Shown here: in pieces, positions 12,554 through 23,699 of the stretch
How the letters are laid out: each line of letters begins with the position of its first letter
How positions within the stretch are numbered: the first letter of the stretch is position 1
Source of the DNA: Hypericum androsaemum
Taxonomy: Eukaryota; Streptophyta; Magnoliopsida; Malpighiales; Hypericaceae
Direction of reading: 5' to 3'
NCBI GenBank assembly: GCA_963995505.1
Contig: OZ023194.1
Span: 9,730,428-9,794,427 of the forward strand
DNA length: 64,000 nucleotides
Notes under the pieces: generated by a model
The model's input: only the letters and a program-made list of their open reading frames with translations
The model's database searches: none
Told to the model about the DNA's origin: nothing
Program-made: the position numbers and the translations under genes

Positions 12554-12919
12554 TATTAGGAATTTAGCAACTTAGAGAATGCAAAGAATACGGACACAAG
12601 AGATTACATGGCTCGGCCTAATGCTTACGTCCACTGGGAGAAAGGAAAACTTTTGTTGATCGATCCGAGTCACAAAGCCATACAGAACCCTTGGAGTACA
12701 AGAAACCTATCTAGGTTGTCATAGGAGTCTAAAACAAGAGTCCGAACAAAATAGAAAATGGCTGTCAGCGCCACCTAGCGGTCTCTAGGTCCCTAGCGGC
12801 CGCTAGGTCCTCCAAAAAACCAACTTTCTAGAATACCCCCTAGCGGTCGCTAGGGGGTTAGCAGCCACTAGGCCAACCCACTTTTTTACCATTGCTTTTT
12901 TCTTCGACATATCCAAACA
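12554..12919 (-). repeat. 5' LTR of the Copia element
   Basis: It matches the LTR at 10225-10548 but carries an extra block around 12790-12870 with repeated CTAGCGG(C/T)CGCTAG-like palindromic motifs. The right end abuts the AGGAG duplication at 12920-12924. Confidence 0.87.
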
Positions 12920-13865
12920 AGGAGGTGCTCACCAGATTCATCCTCCGATCCGCAAAGAGGACAAAGATAGTCCCAAGGCTCCAAACAATTAACACGAATG
13001 AGGTTATCCCGAGTGGGAAGTTTACCTTAAAGTGCCACCCACAAAAAATATTCAACCTTAGAAGGCATTAGGTTGGACCAAACTCTACACAAATCACCAG
13101 CAAGCTGTGTCAACGCACCACTTGTAACATTGATCTTAGCACGTAGTCCCTTGACAGAGAAGTCCCATCTGTCGCACCAGTCCAGATCACAACATCGAGA
13201 ATGAAGACAAATGGAGAAGAAGGGAAGACTTTGTCTTGGTCTCCCAAGCCCGCAGAAGCCTGCGCTAATTAAAGACCATTCACAGGTGTCCTGAACACTC
13301 CTTACCACAATTCTTGATAAAAAACCTTGTTGAGTTGAGATGGAGTAGAGCTAGGATAGACCTCCATTAGAGGTAGACCATCCAACCAAGGGTCATGCCG
13401 AAAAGAGAATCTCGAGCCATCACCCAGAATAAGGCAAACATCCTCACGAAAAATAATGTAAATATACGCCTCTTCTGCCACTGAGCATATATCAGCCCAG
13501 GATGCACTACCACGAGCCAAAGGAAAAGAAAGTGTACCCGAAGTCCTTTGCTGATGAATGGCGACTCCACATTTACGAAGAATCTCCAAATTTATTTAAT
13601 TAACATGAGCTTAATCTTCATCAGCATCTGATCTATACCAAGTCCCCCTTATCACGCGGCTGGGTAACCATATCTCATTTAATCCAGGAAGCCTTCCTAT
13701 TTTTCTCGCCACCAGACTAGAGAAAGTAACTTAATTTCTTCTCAATAGTCTGTAAAACACCAGCTGATATCTTGTATATTGACAGGAAGTAGATCGGTAG
13801 ACACGATAATACCAATTTGGTCAAAGTAACATGCCCACCAAAGGACAAGAGGTTGACAGGAAGAA

Positions 13866-13877
13866 GATTAATGCTTT
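13866..13877. repeat. 12-bp target-site duplication of the LINE, right copy
   Basis: GATTAATGCTTT matches 9733-9744 exactly and marks the truncated 5' end of the LINE. Confidence 0.85.
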
Positions 13878-14787
13878 ATTGCACATTTGGTGTCGGAGAT
13901 TAATATTTTTAGGTACTATTGATGTAATAAATTTTGGAGTGATAAAATTTTTACTTATAAAAAAAATTTAAAAGACACTCGTGATTACTAATGTTTGACA
14001 AATTTTAATCAATAGTCGCTAAACTTTTTTATTGCCTTTATAGTTATTTATCTACATTTATATCGTAACAATAATAAAGTTTATCTATCAATGATATTCA
14101 ACACTATAATGTTACCAATCTGGTCAGCAATTTGACCGTTTGGATCGATTGATGGGAAAATTCTCGAGTCGATACTCGGATCGTTTTTAAAATATGGGTT
14201 TTCAAGACGAATTGCGTTCTAGTTGTCAAGGTGGGCTTAAGTCGAGAAATCTGGTTATAGTTACAAACTGTGATCATAGTGGGTTCTCAATCCTGGTTAC
14301 AGTCCAAGGTTAACCGGCAGTTACAATTAAATCGTAGCGGTCTAATAAGAAAATAAAAACTTTTCTTATATAGCTCAATTTTAATGGACCGTTGTAATGG
14401 ATAGAAAGTGAAAACTGTTTTGTTACCAGATTCTAGCCCCTTGTAATGGACCATTGTGGACAACACAACTTTTTCTTTCCTCCTCTTTCTCTCGCTCTCT
14501 TTCCCTTCCTATTTATAACTTCTCTTGTTCTTTCTCATCCCAAAATCTTCAATACACAATTCCCAACTCTTCCCCACACCAACACAAGGATTATAAATTT
14601 TTTAATCAATAAATAAAGTTAGATATTGGGTTCGGAAGATGATCCACATTGCACATACATCACAATTCAATGTAAAAACAACCTCTGCAGAAACAACAAT
14701 AGCAACATCTTGCTCGAAAAAAACTCCCGGATTCGAAGTGTGTGTACGACTACTTCCTAATCTGACCTCTTTTTACCGCCAAAAAAC
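13878..14787. other. Intergenic and probable 3' flank of the CSL4 gene
   Basis: No repeat or coding domain was recognised between the LINE duplication and the CSL4 stop codon. A pyrimidine-rich tract lies near 14470-14545. The CSL4 3' untranslated region should lie just below 14788. Confidence 0.55.
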
Positions 14788-17005
14788 TCAACTGTCAACC
14801 TTGGCGACCTTCCTTTGCTCAACTTGGCCGGTCAGCGGGCATTGCATCTCCGTCCAGCTGACAGGCACCATAGTAGCTCCTGAAACAACAAGCGAAAAGA
14901 TGAAGTTGTTCTCATACAATATCATTTATTTGGGAACCCTTTCTAGTACACGCCAAGACTTGCATAGTTGATGGCAAGTGAAATTTTTTTAAAAAAAACC
15001 TAGAACTAGATGCTGATTCATTTTGAACTGAAGAGAAGACATGAAATAGAATAGTGTGGGCATAATAGCTACGCCTGAACTATCAGTCGATATGTACTTG
15101 CATTCAGGCTGATGCAACCACTACTTCCTAGATCCAAGTGAAAGCGTACGAAACAAGTTTACCTGCTGCACTTTCTGCGGAAACAACACCCAACTCATTC
15201 TTTGCAGTTGAAAGATAATAAGCACGTGCATCACCAAGGGACAACTAGTTGAAGCAGTGTCAAGGGAAACCATGAGATTATTCAAGAAAATCATCGAAGC
15301 CACAAGCAGAAGAAGAATGTGGTTACAGGCACAGAATCAGTAAATAGTATAATCAGGTGAACCAGGAACAAAAAATATGAGATTATGGGTCCAAGGTCTT
15401 TGATATTATGAAATTCGAACTACAACAAACTGACACTAGTGACTAAATCTACACTCTTTAAAATGCTCTACTTCTAGCTTGATCCATTTCTACATAGCTC
15501 TTCCCCATCAATAGATACAAATGACTTTTCACATGCATACTTGAGAAGGCATTATCCAATGTTCCAAGTATAATGCATTGAGCAATTATCAAAGCTGATG
15601 AACTTCAAATTGCCTATCCGATCACTGTTCAAAGAGAATATCTACAAGTTCAAAAATGCAGAGTTTCAGGACCAAAGCAAGTCCAGATCTTTGAAGACAA
15701 CATCTTCAACAAAATATGACATAACTAGAGCTGAATCACAAACAAAGCAACTCGAGCAAACAACACTGAACATCACTAGCTACCGCCTAAGAACGATTGT
15801 CATCATTGAGATATAAAACTCAAGTGTAAAGGATACCACAAGTGCTTTGACAATGTCACCAGGGTGAAATGACAAATGCATATCGACCTTGTCAATCTCT
15901 GTGGCTCTAACATCTTGTTGTCTGTTCAAATAAACAGTTTGACATGTCAAGTATCAAATGGCCACAAAACAGGCCAAAATAGAACACGGAATAGAAATCC
16001 AAATTAAAAGAAAAAGCCTCTTCTTAAGAGGTGCAGTAAAGTTCTATTCCACACTCAGAGCTTAACTGCAAAGAGTGCACGACCATATAAAAATTCAGTG
16101 ATTGAAATATCACAAGTCGACTCTTCCATTTGCACATTCGATATTGATTAAGGATGGATTATCTATTCTATTCCTCATTCCATAGCCAAGAAAAGAACAA
16201 CTAGCATACCTAATAATGCCCGTGAATTTTTCTTGCACAGACTTTGATCCTACGCACATAATGTCTGCTGATGCCATCTTAGCCATCACCTTTGTGACCT
16301 ATCAAACATCAAATGCTTAGCATTATTCCCAAAACAGCAATAGGTACGAGGTTCCGGGCACACAAGAACAACTGAAAACCATTTTAAGATGCAGAATCAA
16401 AACCCCACCTATAGAAAAAAGAAGTTAATACAAATATTAAACGAAGAAAACCAGAAAATCCTACCCGGCAAATGACAATAGAACCAGGCTCCGGGATTGC
16501 ACCACGAGCCTTATGCCCAATGACCTCAACAGTTGGTATCTGTAAAAGCTCAACAATCAGCAGCCGCCCAAACTAAAGAAAGCGGGCACCCACCCGAAGA
16601 ACACCCCCTTCCCCGGAGATTCGAATGCCCTATCAAAAACAGCTCAATGACAACATACATAAGCTCACAATTTTGGAAACAACCAACCCAACAATCAGCA
16701 CCTTCAATCTACTTGTTCAAAAAAAGTCGAACTTCATCATGTTTCCACTCTAAAACCCTAATCTTGAAGCCCTACCGAGACGCACAGCTTGAAACGCGAA
16801 CAGGGTAAAAAAGGGTTTAGGGTTTAGATACCTGGTCGGGGGAGTCGGCGGCCGGCGGGAGAGTACGGAGTTGGCCGGCGAGGGAAGAGAAGACGTAGAG
16901 AATGTTGGTGTTACGGTACGGCGCCGTATAGGTGCCCTTCCCTCCTTTTAGTTGAGTTGATTTGCCTAATACTTGCCCCGGCGTCACCGCTGCTTTGTCT
17001 TCCAT
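14788..17005 (-). CDS. CSL4: Exosome complex component CSL4
   Basis: CSL4 is one of the three S1-domain cap subunits of the RNA exosome, the nuclear and cytoplasmic 3'-5' RNA processing and decay complex. Six exons join in frame with GT-AG introns: 16832-17005, 16465-16539, 16210-16298, 15837-15921, 15163-15244 and 14788-14879. They give 198 codons, the usual plant length. Residues about 6-30 are the N-terminal exosome domain (VTPGQVLGK). The S1 RNA-binding domain follows, with SIVICRVTKVMAKMASADIM and GIIRQQDVRATEIDKV. The C-terminal part has SFHPGDIVKALV, SLGDARAYYLSTAKNELGVV and the zinc-ribbon-like MQCPLTGQ. The start at 17005 is the only ATG that leads into VTPGQVLGK. No lesion is seen. 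The exon sum and unbroken frame make this very likely a working gene. Confidence 0.95.
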
Positions 17006-17179
17006 TCTCTAATACGGAGGAATGGAGTTACGGAAATAACTATATATATAGTGTGTGCAAGTGCTGAAATATGTTTTTTTAGAATAAAGTCTACCTTAGT
17101 TATATTATGTTGGAAAATTCGTGAATGGAAATTACATCAAGTTCGGTTGGATGGGCTGCAACCCATCCGGAGATAATAA

Positions 17180-18050
17180 GCAAAGTCTACATTTGTGGTT
17201 AAGCTAATTTAAGACCCGATTAATAAGAAATTCTACTTCCCAATTAATAACCAGACCAGGATTGGTCAAAAAGATAAAGGCTAGCAGACAATCAGTTTCG
17301 ATAGTGGGGGTCGAGCTGCTAAAATGGTCTGAAACCACGGTTACAACGTATTGGATCAACCACGGTTCTGCTTTGAGGTGAGAGCTTACAGACAAAAAAA
17401 AAATTCTGGCCTCTTAGGATGAGACCTTAATGATCTCTTGCGATAGAGGCAATGCCCGCCTGAGGATAGAAGTCTGTCCACGAAGCGTCGCAATTGAGAT
17501 TCATGACTCCTACTACAGGGGCAATCCATGAATATGGTACTAGTCTAATATCAATTGAGGAAATTAGGACATGCAAAAAATCGTGACTGTTATATAAAGG
17601 ATTTGTGGCAGTGCGAATTGGATCAATCCTCAATCCTTGAAAAATGAACTTATTTCTAGCCATCCAAATGTGCCAACAAAGGTACATGGTATACGAAACC
17701 AAATATTTTGTATCAGATTGTTTGAGTAAAATAAAAATCTGCTCCAACTAGTAACCAAAGTTATGACAGTCTTGGATTGGAATTATTTAATTAAAACACG
17801 TTGCTTTTGCATGAGAACATTCAAACAACATGTGCATGGTTGATTCAGTAGACAAATTGCATACATTACATATGCCAGATAAGTGTAAGTGTCTTTTATG
17901 TACATTATCAAAAGTAGAGATCCCATTCCTAAAAAGTCTCCAAATGAAGATCTTAATTTTTGGAGCAACTCCCGGTTTTTATTTGTGCAATTTTTAGATA
18001 ACACCAAAGTCATAGGATGCACGAAGTATGACATTTGTATGCATAAACTA
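17180..18050 (-). mobile_element. LINE 3' fragment: zf-RVT plus RNase H (-)
   Basis: On the - strand, IFIWRLFRNGIST with CNVCNLSTESTMHMLFEC (near 17960-17800) is the zf-RVT zinc finger. A connector (LCWHIWMARNKFIFQG near 17670-17630) leads to RNase H, with VMNLNCDASW near 17510-17480 and TPTIETDCLLAFIFLTNP near 17315-17265. Stops and frameshifts break it. The reverse transcriptase is absent. It starts about 180 bases upstream of the CSL4 start codon, so part of the CSL4 promoter may come from it. Confidence 0.82.
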
Positions 18051-18065
18051 TGATCACCTTCTTAG

Positions 18066-18863
18066 TTCTAGTGGCAATCATCAATGGCTCATCCACCGCT
18101 CAACATCATGCCGCCTGAGTGACATTTCTAACCTCCTGATCACCAAGAGAATTGTGGACAAAAGCAACATACGACAACGTAGCATTAATACTTTCGACCA
18201 AGAGATTACAAAAAGTTCTACATATTCACGATGAGGAAAGCAAAGAGCAGGAGTCTAAGTCCAACGATCGACATGGTAAAGATGACTTCCCAAATAAGGT
18301 AGCTAGGAATTTGGTTTGCGAAAAGGGTGCTAATTTGCTATAACAATTCAAATAAAGCAGCAAAATTTTGATTTATTAGTAGTCATCAATATTACCTATA
18401 AGATAATGTAGATAACAAGTCAAACTTTCACCTAGAAATGACTCAAAGTAAGAACAACTAGATTCTAGTGGCAATCATCAATGGCTCATCCACTGCTCAA
18501 TATCATGCCGCCTGAGTAACATTTCTAACCTCCTGATCACCAAGAGAATTGTGGACAAAAGGAACCATACAACAACGTAGCATTAGTACTTTCGACCAAG
18601 AGATTACAAAAAGTTCTACATATTCACGATGAGAAAAGCAAAGAGCAGGAGTCTAAGTCCAACGATCGACATGGTAAAAATAACTTCCCAAATAAGGTAG
18701 CTAGGAATTTGGTTTGCGAAAAGGGTGCTAATTTGCTATAATAATTCAAATAAAGCAGCAAAATTTTGATTTGTTAGTAGTCATCAATATTACCTATAAG
18801 ATAATGTAGATAACAAGTCAAACTTTCACCTAGAAATGACTCAACGTAAGAACAACTAGATTC
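18066..18863. repeat. Tandem duplication, two units of about 397 bp
   Basis: The sequence from TTCTAGTGGCAATCATCAAT at 18066 recurs at 18463. Both copies run on to AGAACAACTAGATTCT. Only scattered single-base differences and a few one-base indels separate them, so the duplication is fairly recent. No open frame or domain explains the unit. It adjoins the LINE fragment at 17180-18050. Confidence 0.9.
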
Positions 18864-19200
18864 TCGGTATAGCAAGTTGAATGACTTGTGTGTGTGCATA
18901 ATTCAGAAGCCGAGGACGTAAAATGCACATAACTAAAATCGTGGGAATCCAAGTGTTAATTTTGTACATGGACTATTAAACCATTTCTGAAATGCAAATA
19001 CAAGACTTAAACCGTTTGAGCTAGGGGTGAATCCCGTTTGGTGTAGCATTTTTTATATCGTCAAATGACACTAAACTCACATTTTAATAAAAGAGAATTT
19101 GATACTGCTAGTTTCGATGTTTCAAATTAAATTGCAATTTTTGCAATTTAGCAGTATCGGTATGATTTTGTGATTTTGACCTATTTAATAAAAAAATACA
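18864..19200. other. Intergenic with a small hairpin
   Basis: GATACTGCT near 19101-19109 and its inverted copy AGCAGTATC near 19150-19158 enclose a second inverted repeat, AAATTGCAATTTTTGCAATTT. This may be a remnant of a miniature transposon. No gene was seen. Confidence 0.45.
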
Positions 19201-19209
19201 TAAAAATTA
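19201..19209. repeat. Target-site duplication of the Mutator-like element, left copy
   Basis: TAAAAATTA pairs with TAAAGATTA at 32020-32028 (8 of 9 bases). Confidence 0.7.
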
Positions 19210-19683
19210 GGACAAATTATCCCTTAGTCCTTGATATTTGGTCATCCTCCCTCTCGGGTCCCTGCATTTTTAAAATCAATGCTGACGTCCCCCATGTTTG
19301 GTTTAGAAACTCTCAGGTCTCTGGCTTACGTGATCGGCTCTTTTTTTTTTTGGTCATAGAAATAACTGTTATACCCCTTTGGTCATCTTCTCAGTGGAAC
19401 CCAATATTCCGGTCATCTTCTCCGGCGACTCTTAGTATTTTTTAGCTAAAAAAATCCAAAATAAAAATCGACGAGCAAAAACATCAGGGACGAATATGGA
19501 TCTAACAAGATAAAAACCCAAGACAAGTAATCCTAAATTTTTGATTCCATGTTTACTGACGAGAAAAAATCAATCTGAGACAAATATGGACGAATATAGC
19601 CCCGAACCAACTGCCCCTGGCGGCGCCGGAGATTGGGGTAAATGGCCAGCTCGGGTTCCAGTTGGTGAGGACCCGCCGGGGGC

Positions 19684-19809
19684 CGATGAACCACCGCGAG
19701 GACCTCATCTTTGTCTCCGGCGAGCCCCTCGAAGATTCTCTCACCCTCCTCGTCAAAGACCGCACTGGCGTCACAGTCCCCGTCGGCTCTATCGTCGACG
19801 ATGGCTGTG
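19684..19809 (+). pseudogene. Captured fragment of a C2-domain (MCTP/FTIP-like) gene
   Basis: The frame from the ATG at 19685 reads NHREDLIFVSGEPLEDSLTL and continues LVKDRTGVTVPVGSIVDDG. This resembles the C2-domain segment ending in EDLIFVAAEPFED and VEDRVGP in multiple-C2 transmembrane proteins (FTIP and QUIRKY type). Only this one exon-like piece is present. Its GC content is much higher than its surroundings. It lies inside the Mutator-like element and ends about 50 bases before the Gypsy insertion. I infer capture of a host exon. Confidence 0.6.
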
Positions 19810-19855
19810 AAGGTCACTGAGGTGAAGCACTTCTCCCGCCGTCGTCTAAATCTAC

Positions 19856-21055
19856 TGATGAGTGTGGAAACACTCACCATCTATGTATGTTTTAGTGTTG
19901 ATTTTTTATTATTTCTAGTATTTTTTGTTTGATATGTATTAATGTAGTGTCATATATCGTGCTTTGTTTGTTTTAGTGTAGTTCTTGTGATTTTGATTGT
20001 GTTTCGTTCGTGTTTATTTCTAGGAGACTTTGTGGAGATGCGAGGAGGATATTAGTGCACCTTGGATTGTGTCAAAGGCGATTGGATCAGCCGAGAAGAA
20101 TGGCGCGTGATCGAGACATCGATGACTTTGGAAAAATTGTATAAAATTGTAAAAATAGCCTCCTTGGCTTTCTTTGCAAGAGAACGTTTTAGACAACTTA
20201 GATATTTTAGCAACAATCACTCACCTACTCCGCTCTCTCTTTTTTGGAAGAAAACTTGGATCACCATTGTTGAAGCTCGTAGAGAACTTGAAGGAGAACT
20301 TTTGGAAGCTTTGAAGATCATCTTGAGCTTTCTTTAACTCTCTCTTTTATGTTCATAGTTTACTTGCTTTATTTAATGGATGTGTTTACTTATGTAGTTG
20401 ATATATGTGAGTAGTTGATTAGTGGGTTTGGTGCCTTGATGACATCTACTTAGCCTATGATTTAGTGGGATTAAAATGCTAAGGTTTGTGAACTAGTTAA
20501 TGAGTTTAATACTTAATCTTGTTTGATCACCTTGATTATGAATTTAATTAATGCTAATTACTAGGAGGAGTTAGGATTAATAGACTATTTAACTAGTTAA
20601 TTAGTTATCTTTTAATGAGAGATCTCATTAGGTGATTAGTTGCCCAAAGGGTGATGGTTATAATTAGAAATTGGTTAGATTAGGTGACTAATTAGTCGTG
20701 GAAGTATGATTAGTTCAACTAAGTCTAATTAATAATTAATTTTGACTAATTAATAGCAGGAGCGTTGATTAGTTACTTTAGAAGCACCCGGACCATAACA
20801 CGAATTTAATAAACTCCATAAGCCATTTGGTTATTTAGGTATCATTGGTACCAAACCTACTCTTTTCTTTATTGTTAAAATCGCCATCTTGTTTAGTTGT
20901 AGTAGTAACCAACTAGTGTTTGGAATTGTCAAATTCGTAAATTGTACCCCTAAACTAGTGGTCAAGTCATATTTGTGGCCTAGAACTTAGTCCTTGTGGG
21001 ACGACAATCCCTTACTTACTCTTTATTGTAAGAGGGGTGAAAATTCTCGCTTTCA
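19856..21055 (+). repeat. 5' LTR of the Athila-type element
   Basis: It begins TGATGAGTGTGGAAACACTC and ends CTCGCTTTCA. It is 1200 bp against 1463 for the 3' LTR. About 298 bp present at 30268-30565 are missing here, with the junction after GACTTTGG at 20124-20131. The promoter region around TATAAATAG is altered as well. Confidence 0.92.
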
Positions 21056-21057
21056 AT

Positions 21058-21072
21058 TGGCGCCGTTGCCGG
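21058..21072 (+). promoter_or_regulatory. Primer-binding site matching Asp-tRNA
   Basis: TGGCGCCGTTGCCGG starts two bases after the 5' LTR. It is complementary to the 3' end of plant Asp-tRNA(GTC), the usual primer of Athila-type elements. Confidence 0.85.
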
Positions 21073-21259
21073 AGATTAGGTGATAGACACTTAATTTGGC
21101 TTACGAACTTGGATTATGACATTTATTTTTTGTTTACTTTGTTACTTCGTACCTTTGTTGTTTGTCTTACAAGTTACTTGTTTGTCGCATGCCCATAACT
21201 CATTCCACCAACAACCTTCTGGTGAAAATCAAAGTGGACATTTGATATTTGGAGAGGAC

Positions 21260-22550
21260 ATTGCAACAAGAGAGAAGAATTCAAATGAGGATGAACCCAC
21301 ACGCTCGTCCAAGGAACGATGCGTAAGGAGATATGCGGAGAGAGGCGCAAGGAGATCGAGCTCCTCGAAGGACTCTCATGGATTATTCTAAGCCCACCTT
21401 ACGGGGGGCAATGTATGAAGTCCCTAGGCCGAATATCGAAGCTAACAATTTTGAGATCAAGCTGACCGTGATACACATGCTCAAATCATCGGTCCAATTC
21501 TATAGGTTGCCGAATGAAGACCCCAACGACCATATTGCTAACTTTTTAGAGATGGCCGACACATGCAAGTACAATGGAGCTTCCGATGATGCCGTGAAGC
21601 TTCAGTTATTCCCATTTACTTTGCAGGACAAGGCCAAGATTTGGTACAAACAATTAGTCTGGACATCGATAGCCACATAGGAGGAGCTAGCTAATGCCTT
21701 CTTTGAAAAGTACTTTTCCTTCTTAAAGATGAATAGGCTCATGAAGGAGATCAACAACTTTCAACAATTTGAGAATGAGTCTTTGAGTGAAGGTTGGGAG
21801 AGATTCAAAGGATTGCAAAGGAGTTGCCCACACCATAACTTGACAGAGGAATCTTTACTCCAGACATTTTACTTCGCTCTTGGACCATCAACAAGGGGCA
21901 CGGTTGATGCCACCTCCAATCGATCCTTCTTGAGAAAGGAGAGGGATGATGTCCACTACATCTTGGAGGAGTTGGCGGCTACCAACATTCTAATGGCCAA
22001 TGAAAGAGTGAGGCAACCGAGTAAGGAGCAAGTAGAAGTGATTGATATTGACATTGCCTCCTCTATTCAAACCCAATTAGCTTTGTTAGAAAAGAAGGTG
22101 AATGATCTAAGCTTGAACAAAATCAATGTGGCTGCCGTGCAAACAAATTGTGAAGTTTATGACAATATTGGCCATGAGATGAACGAGTGTGACATGTTGG
22201 GCTCTACTATGGAGGAAGTGAATTTCGTTGGTGGCCAAGGGCAAGGAGCAAATAGGATGGGAAATAATCCATATTCCTCTACTTACAATCCTGGGTGGAA
22301 AAATCACCCAAACTTCTCATGGAGGGGAAAAAATAGTGGAGATAACATGGCAATTAATCTGGATAAGGGACCTCCTCTTCGTAATGCACCTTAAGGGCCT
22401 CCTCTGGGTTTCCAACCACTTTTTCTTTGATGGATCATATGGGAACTATTGAAGAGAAGTTTGACAGCATGGACAAATTCATGCAAGAAGTTGGAGGGGC
22501 GGTTAGCGAATAAGGATAAATTTTGGCCGCCATAAATCAACAAGGCTCAA
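21260..22550 (+). pseudogene. Athila-type gag, broken
   Basis: The Retrotrans_gag core is clear: RLPNEDPNDHIANFLEMADT near 21510-21570, FPFTLQDKAKIWY near 21610-21650, and LLQTFYFALGPSTRGTVDA near 21855-21915. The tail has NPYSSTYNPGWKNHPNFSWR near 22267-22326, a hallmark of Athila gag. An in-frame TAG at 21678-21680 and a stop at 22392-22394 break it, and the frame shifts again before 22595. Gag would build the intracellular particle. Confidence 0.88.
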
Positions 22551-22594
22551 GGTAAAATAACTTTGAACAAATTCTTAAAGGTCAAGCAACCGCC

Positions 22595-23470
22595 ATGCAT
22601 AATATGGAGAGGCAACTTGGGCAAATAGCAAATGCAAGTGTCCATAGAGAGTCCGGCTCTCTTCTAAGCTCCACGGAAGCTAATCCTCGAGGGAATGTAA
22701 GTGCAATTACCTTGAAAAGTGGCAAGGAAATCATTTCTCAAGAGACGAGCCCAAAATTAAGAGGAAAGAATGTGGAGGCCAATGAAAAAGAGAAGAACGC
22801 CAAGGAAAACAAAGAGGTGGAGCAAGAGAAACGTCCATTTGTTGAAATTGACGAGAAAGAGGAGTATGTGCCACCACCACCAAAGATTCCTCCTCTACCA
22901 TTTCCTCAAAGAGTTAAGAAGAAGAACGTGATGGACGATAAATTTTTCGACTTTATGGAGAAAATGAAAAATGTCCAAATTAGTCTCTTTTCTAGAGATG
23001 TTGGATCAAGTTCCTCACTACTCCAAGTTTTTGAAGGAACTCATGACAAAGAAGCGAAAGTGGGAAGATGGAGAGACGGTAGCCCTCACGGCAAAGTGTA
23101 GCTCTCTCATCTCCAAGGACCTCCCAACAAAGTTATTATTCTTTGTTTCGTTGGTGATGTTGAGTTTTTCAAGTGCTTATGTGATTTAGGCGCTAGCATT
23201 AACTTGATGCCTTTGTCTATACTGAGGAGACCTGGCTTGTGTGAGGTGAAAGCCACTTCTATGCGTCTCCAATTGGCAGACCAAACTATAAAGAAGCCAT
23301 TCGGGGTCGTGGAGGATGTCTTGCTGAAAATTGATAAGTTTATCTTCCCCGTGGACTTTGTGGTGCTGAATTTTGATGAGGACAAGAGTTGTCCACTAAT
23401 CCTTGACCGACCATTTCTCAACACGGCGCGTGCTTGGTGGATGTGCATGACGGAAGATTGGTCCTCCGAA
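22595..23470 (+). pseudogene. Gag-pol linker and retroviral-type aspartic protease, broken
   Basis: The first part (22595-23101) is a charged linker with proline-rich VPPPPKIPPLPFP near 22870-22905. The protease follows in another frame: CDLGASINLMPLS near 23184-23222 holds the catalytic D-L/S-G-A motif, and CPLILDRPFL near 23391-23420 matches the ILGRPFL-type flap region. A stop at 23101 and another at 23471 interrupt it. The protease would cut the polyprotein. Confidence 0.82.
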
Positions 23471-23699
23471 TAGAAGAGGAGAAAGTAGAGTTCAAGATGT
23501 CAAATGTGATGCGTCACCCTCTTGATGAAGGCGTGTGCATGAAGGTTGACATCGTCGAGAAATGTGTCCTCGAGTATGGCAAGGAGAGCATATTGAGGAT
23601 TGAAGATGAAATGGACGAAGAGATTCATAAAGAACAAGAAGAGGATGACTTGGAAGAGTTCGAGGGAGAAGCTAGAAAAAGGTCTCCATGAGGATTTGG

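Larger units (their letters stand above)
10225..12919 (-). mobile_element. Copia-type LTR retrotransposon lacking integrase and reverse transcriptase
   Basis: Two LTRs flank an internal region of about 2.0 kb in - orientation. The element is bounded by a perfect 5-bp duplication AGGAG (10220-10224 and 12920-12924). The primer-binding site beside the 5' LTR (about 12540-12551) resembles the initiator Met-tRNA site. The polypurine tract lies just right of 10548. The interior has gag, a zinc knuckle and a gag-pre-integrase-like segment, but no integrase, reverse transcriptase or RNase H. It is therefore an internally deleted, non-autonomous copy. It sits inside the zinc finger of the LINE, so it inserted after the LINE. 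Confidence 0.9.
9745..13865 (-). mobile_element. 5'-truncated LINE (-), split by a Copia element
   Basis: The 3' end is at the left: a T run at 9742-9748 is the poly(A) tail on the - strand. A 12-bp direct repeat GATTAATGCTTT flanks the element (9733-9744 and 13866-13877), as expected of target-primed insertion. The right piece (12925-13865) encodes the end of the reverse transcriptase ORF: GGHVTLTKLVLSCLPIYF near 13855-13790, SWIKWDMVTQPRDKG near 13690-13650, then GDGSRFSFRHDPWLDG near 13430-13380. The zf-RVT zinc finger (PSKVEYFLWVAL near 13070-13030) follows. The zinc finger continues on the left side of the Copia insertion (HCPITW near 10210). The tail lacks a recognisable RNase H. The missing 5' part is typical LINE truncation, and stops and frameshifts show it is dead. 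Confidence 0.9.

Noticed and set aside
14639..14971. A 110-codon + strand open frame
   Set aside because: It is antisense to the last exon of CSL4 (14788-14879), whose frame and splice signals are clear.
19533..19880. A 115-codon - strand open frame across the Gypsy insertion edge
   Set aside because: It runs antisense to the C2-domain fragment and crosses into the LTR at 19856, so it is not a natural gene.
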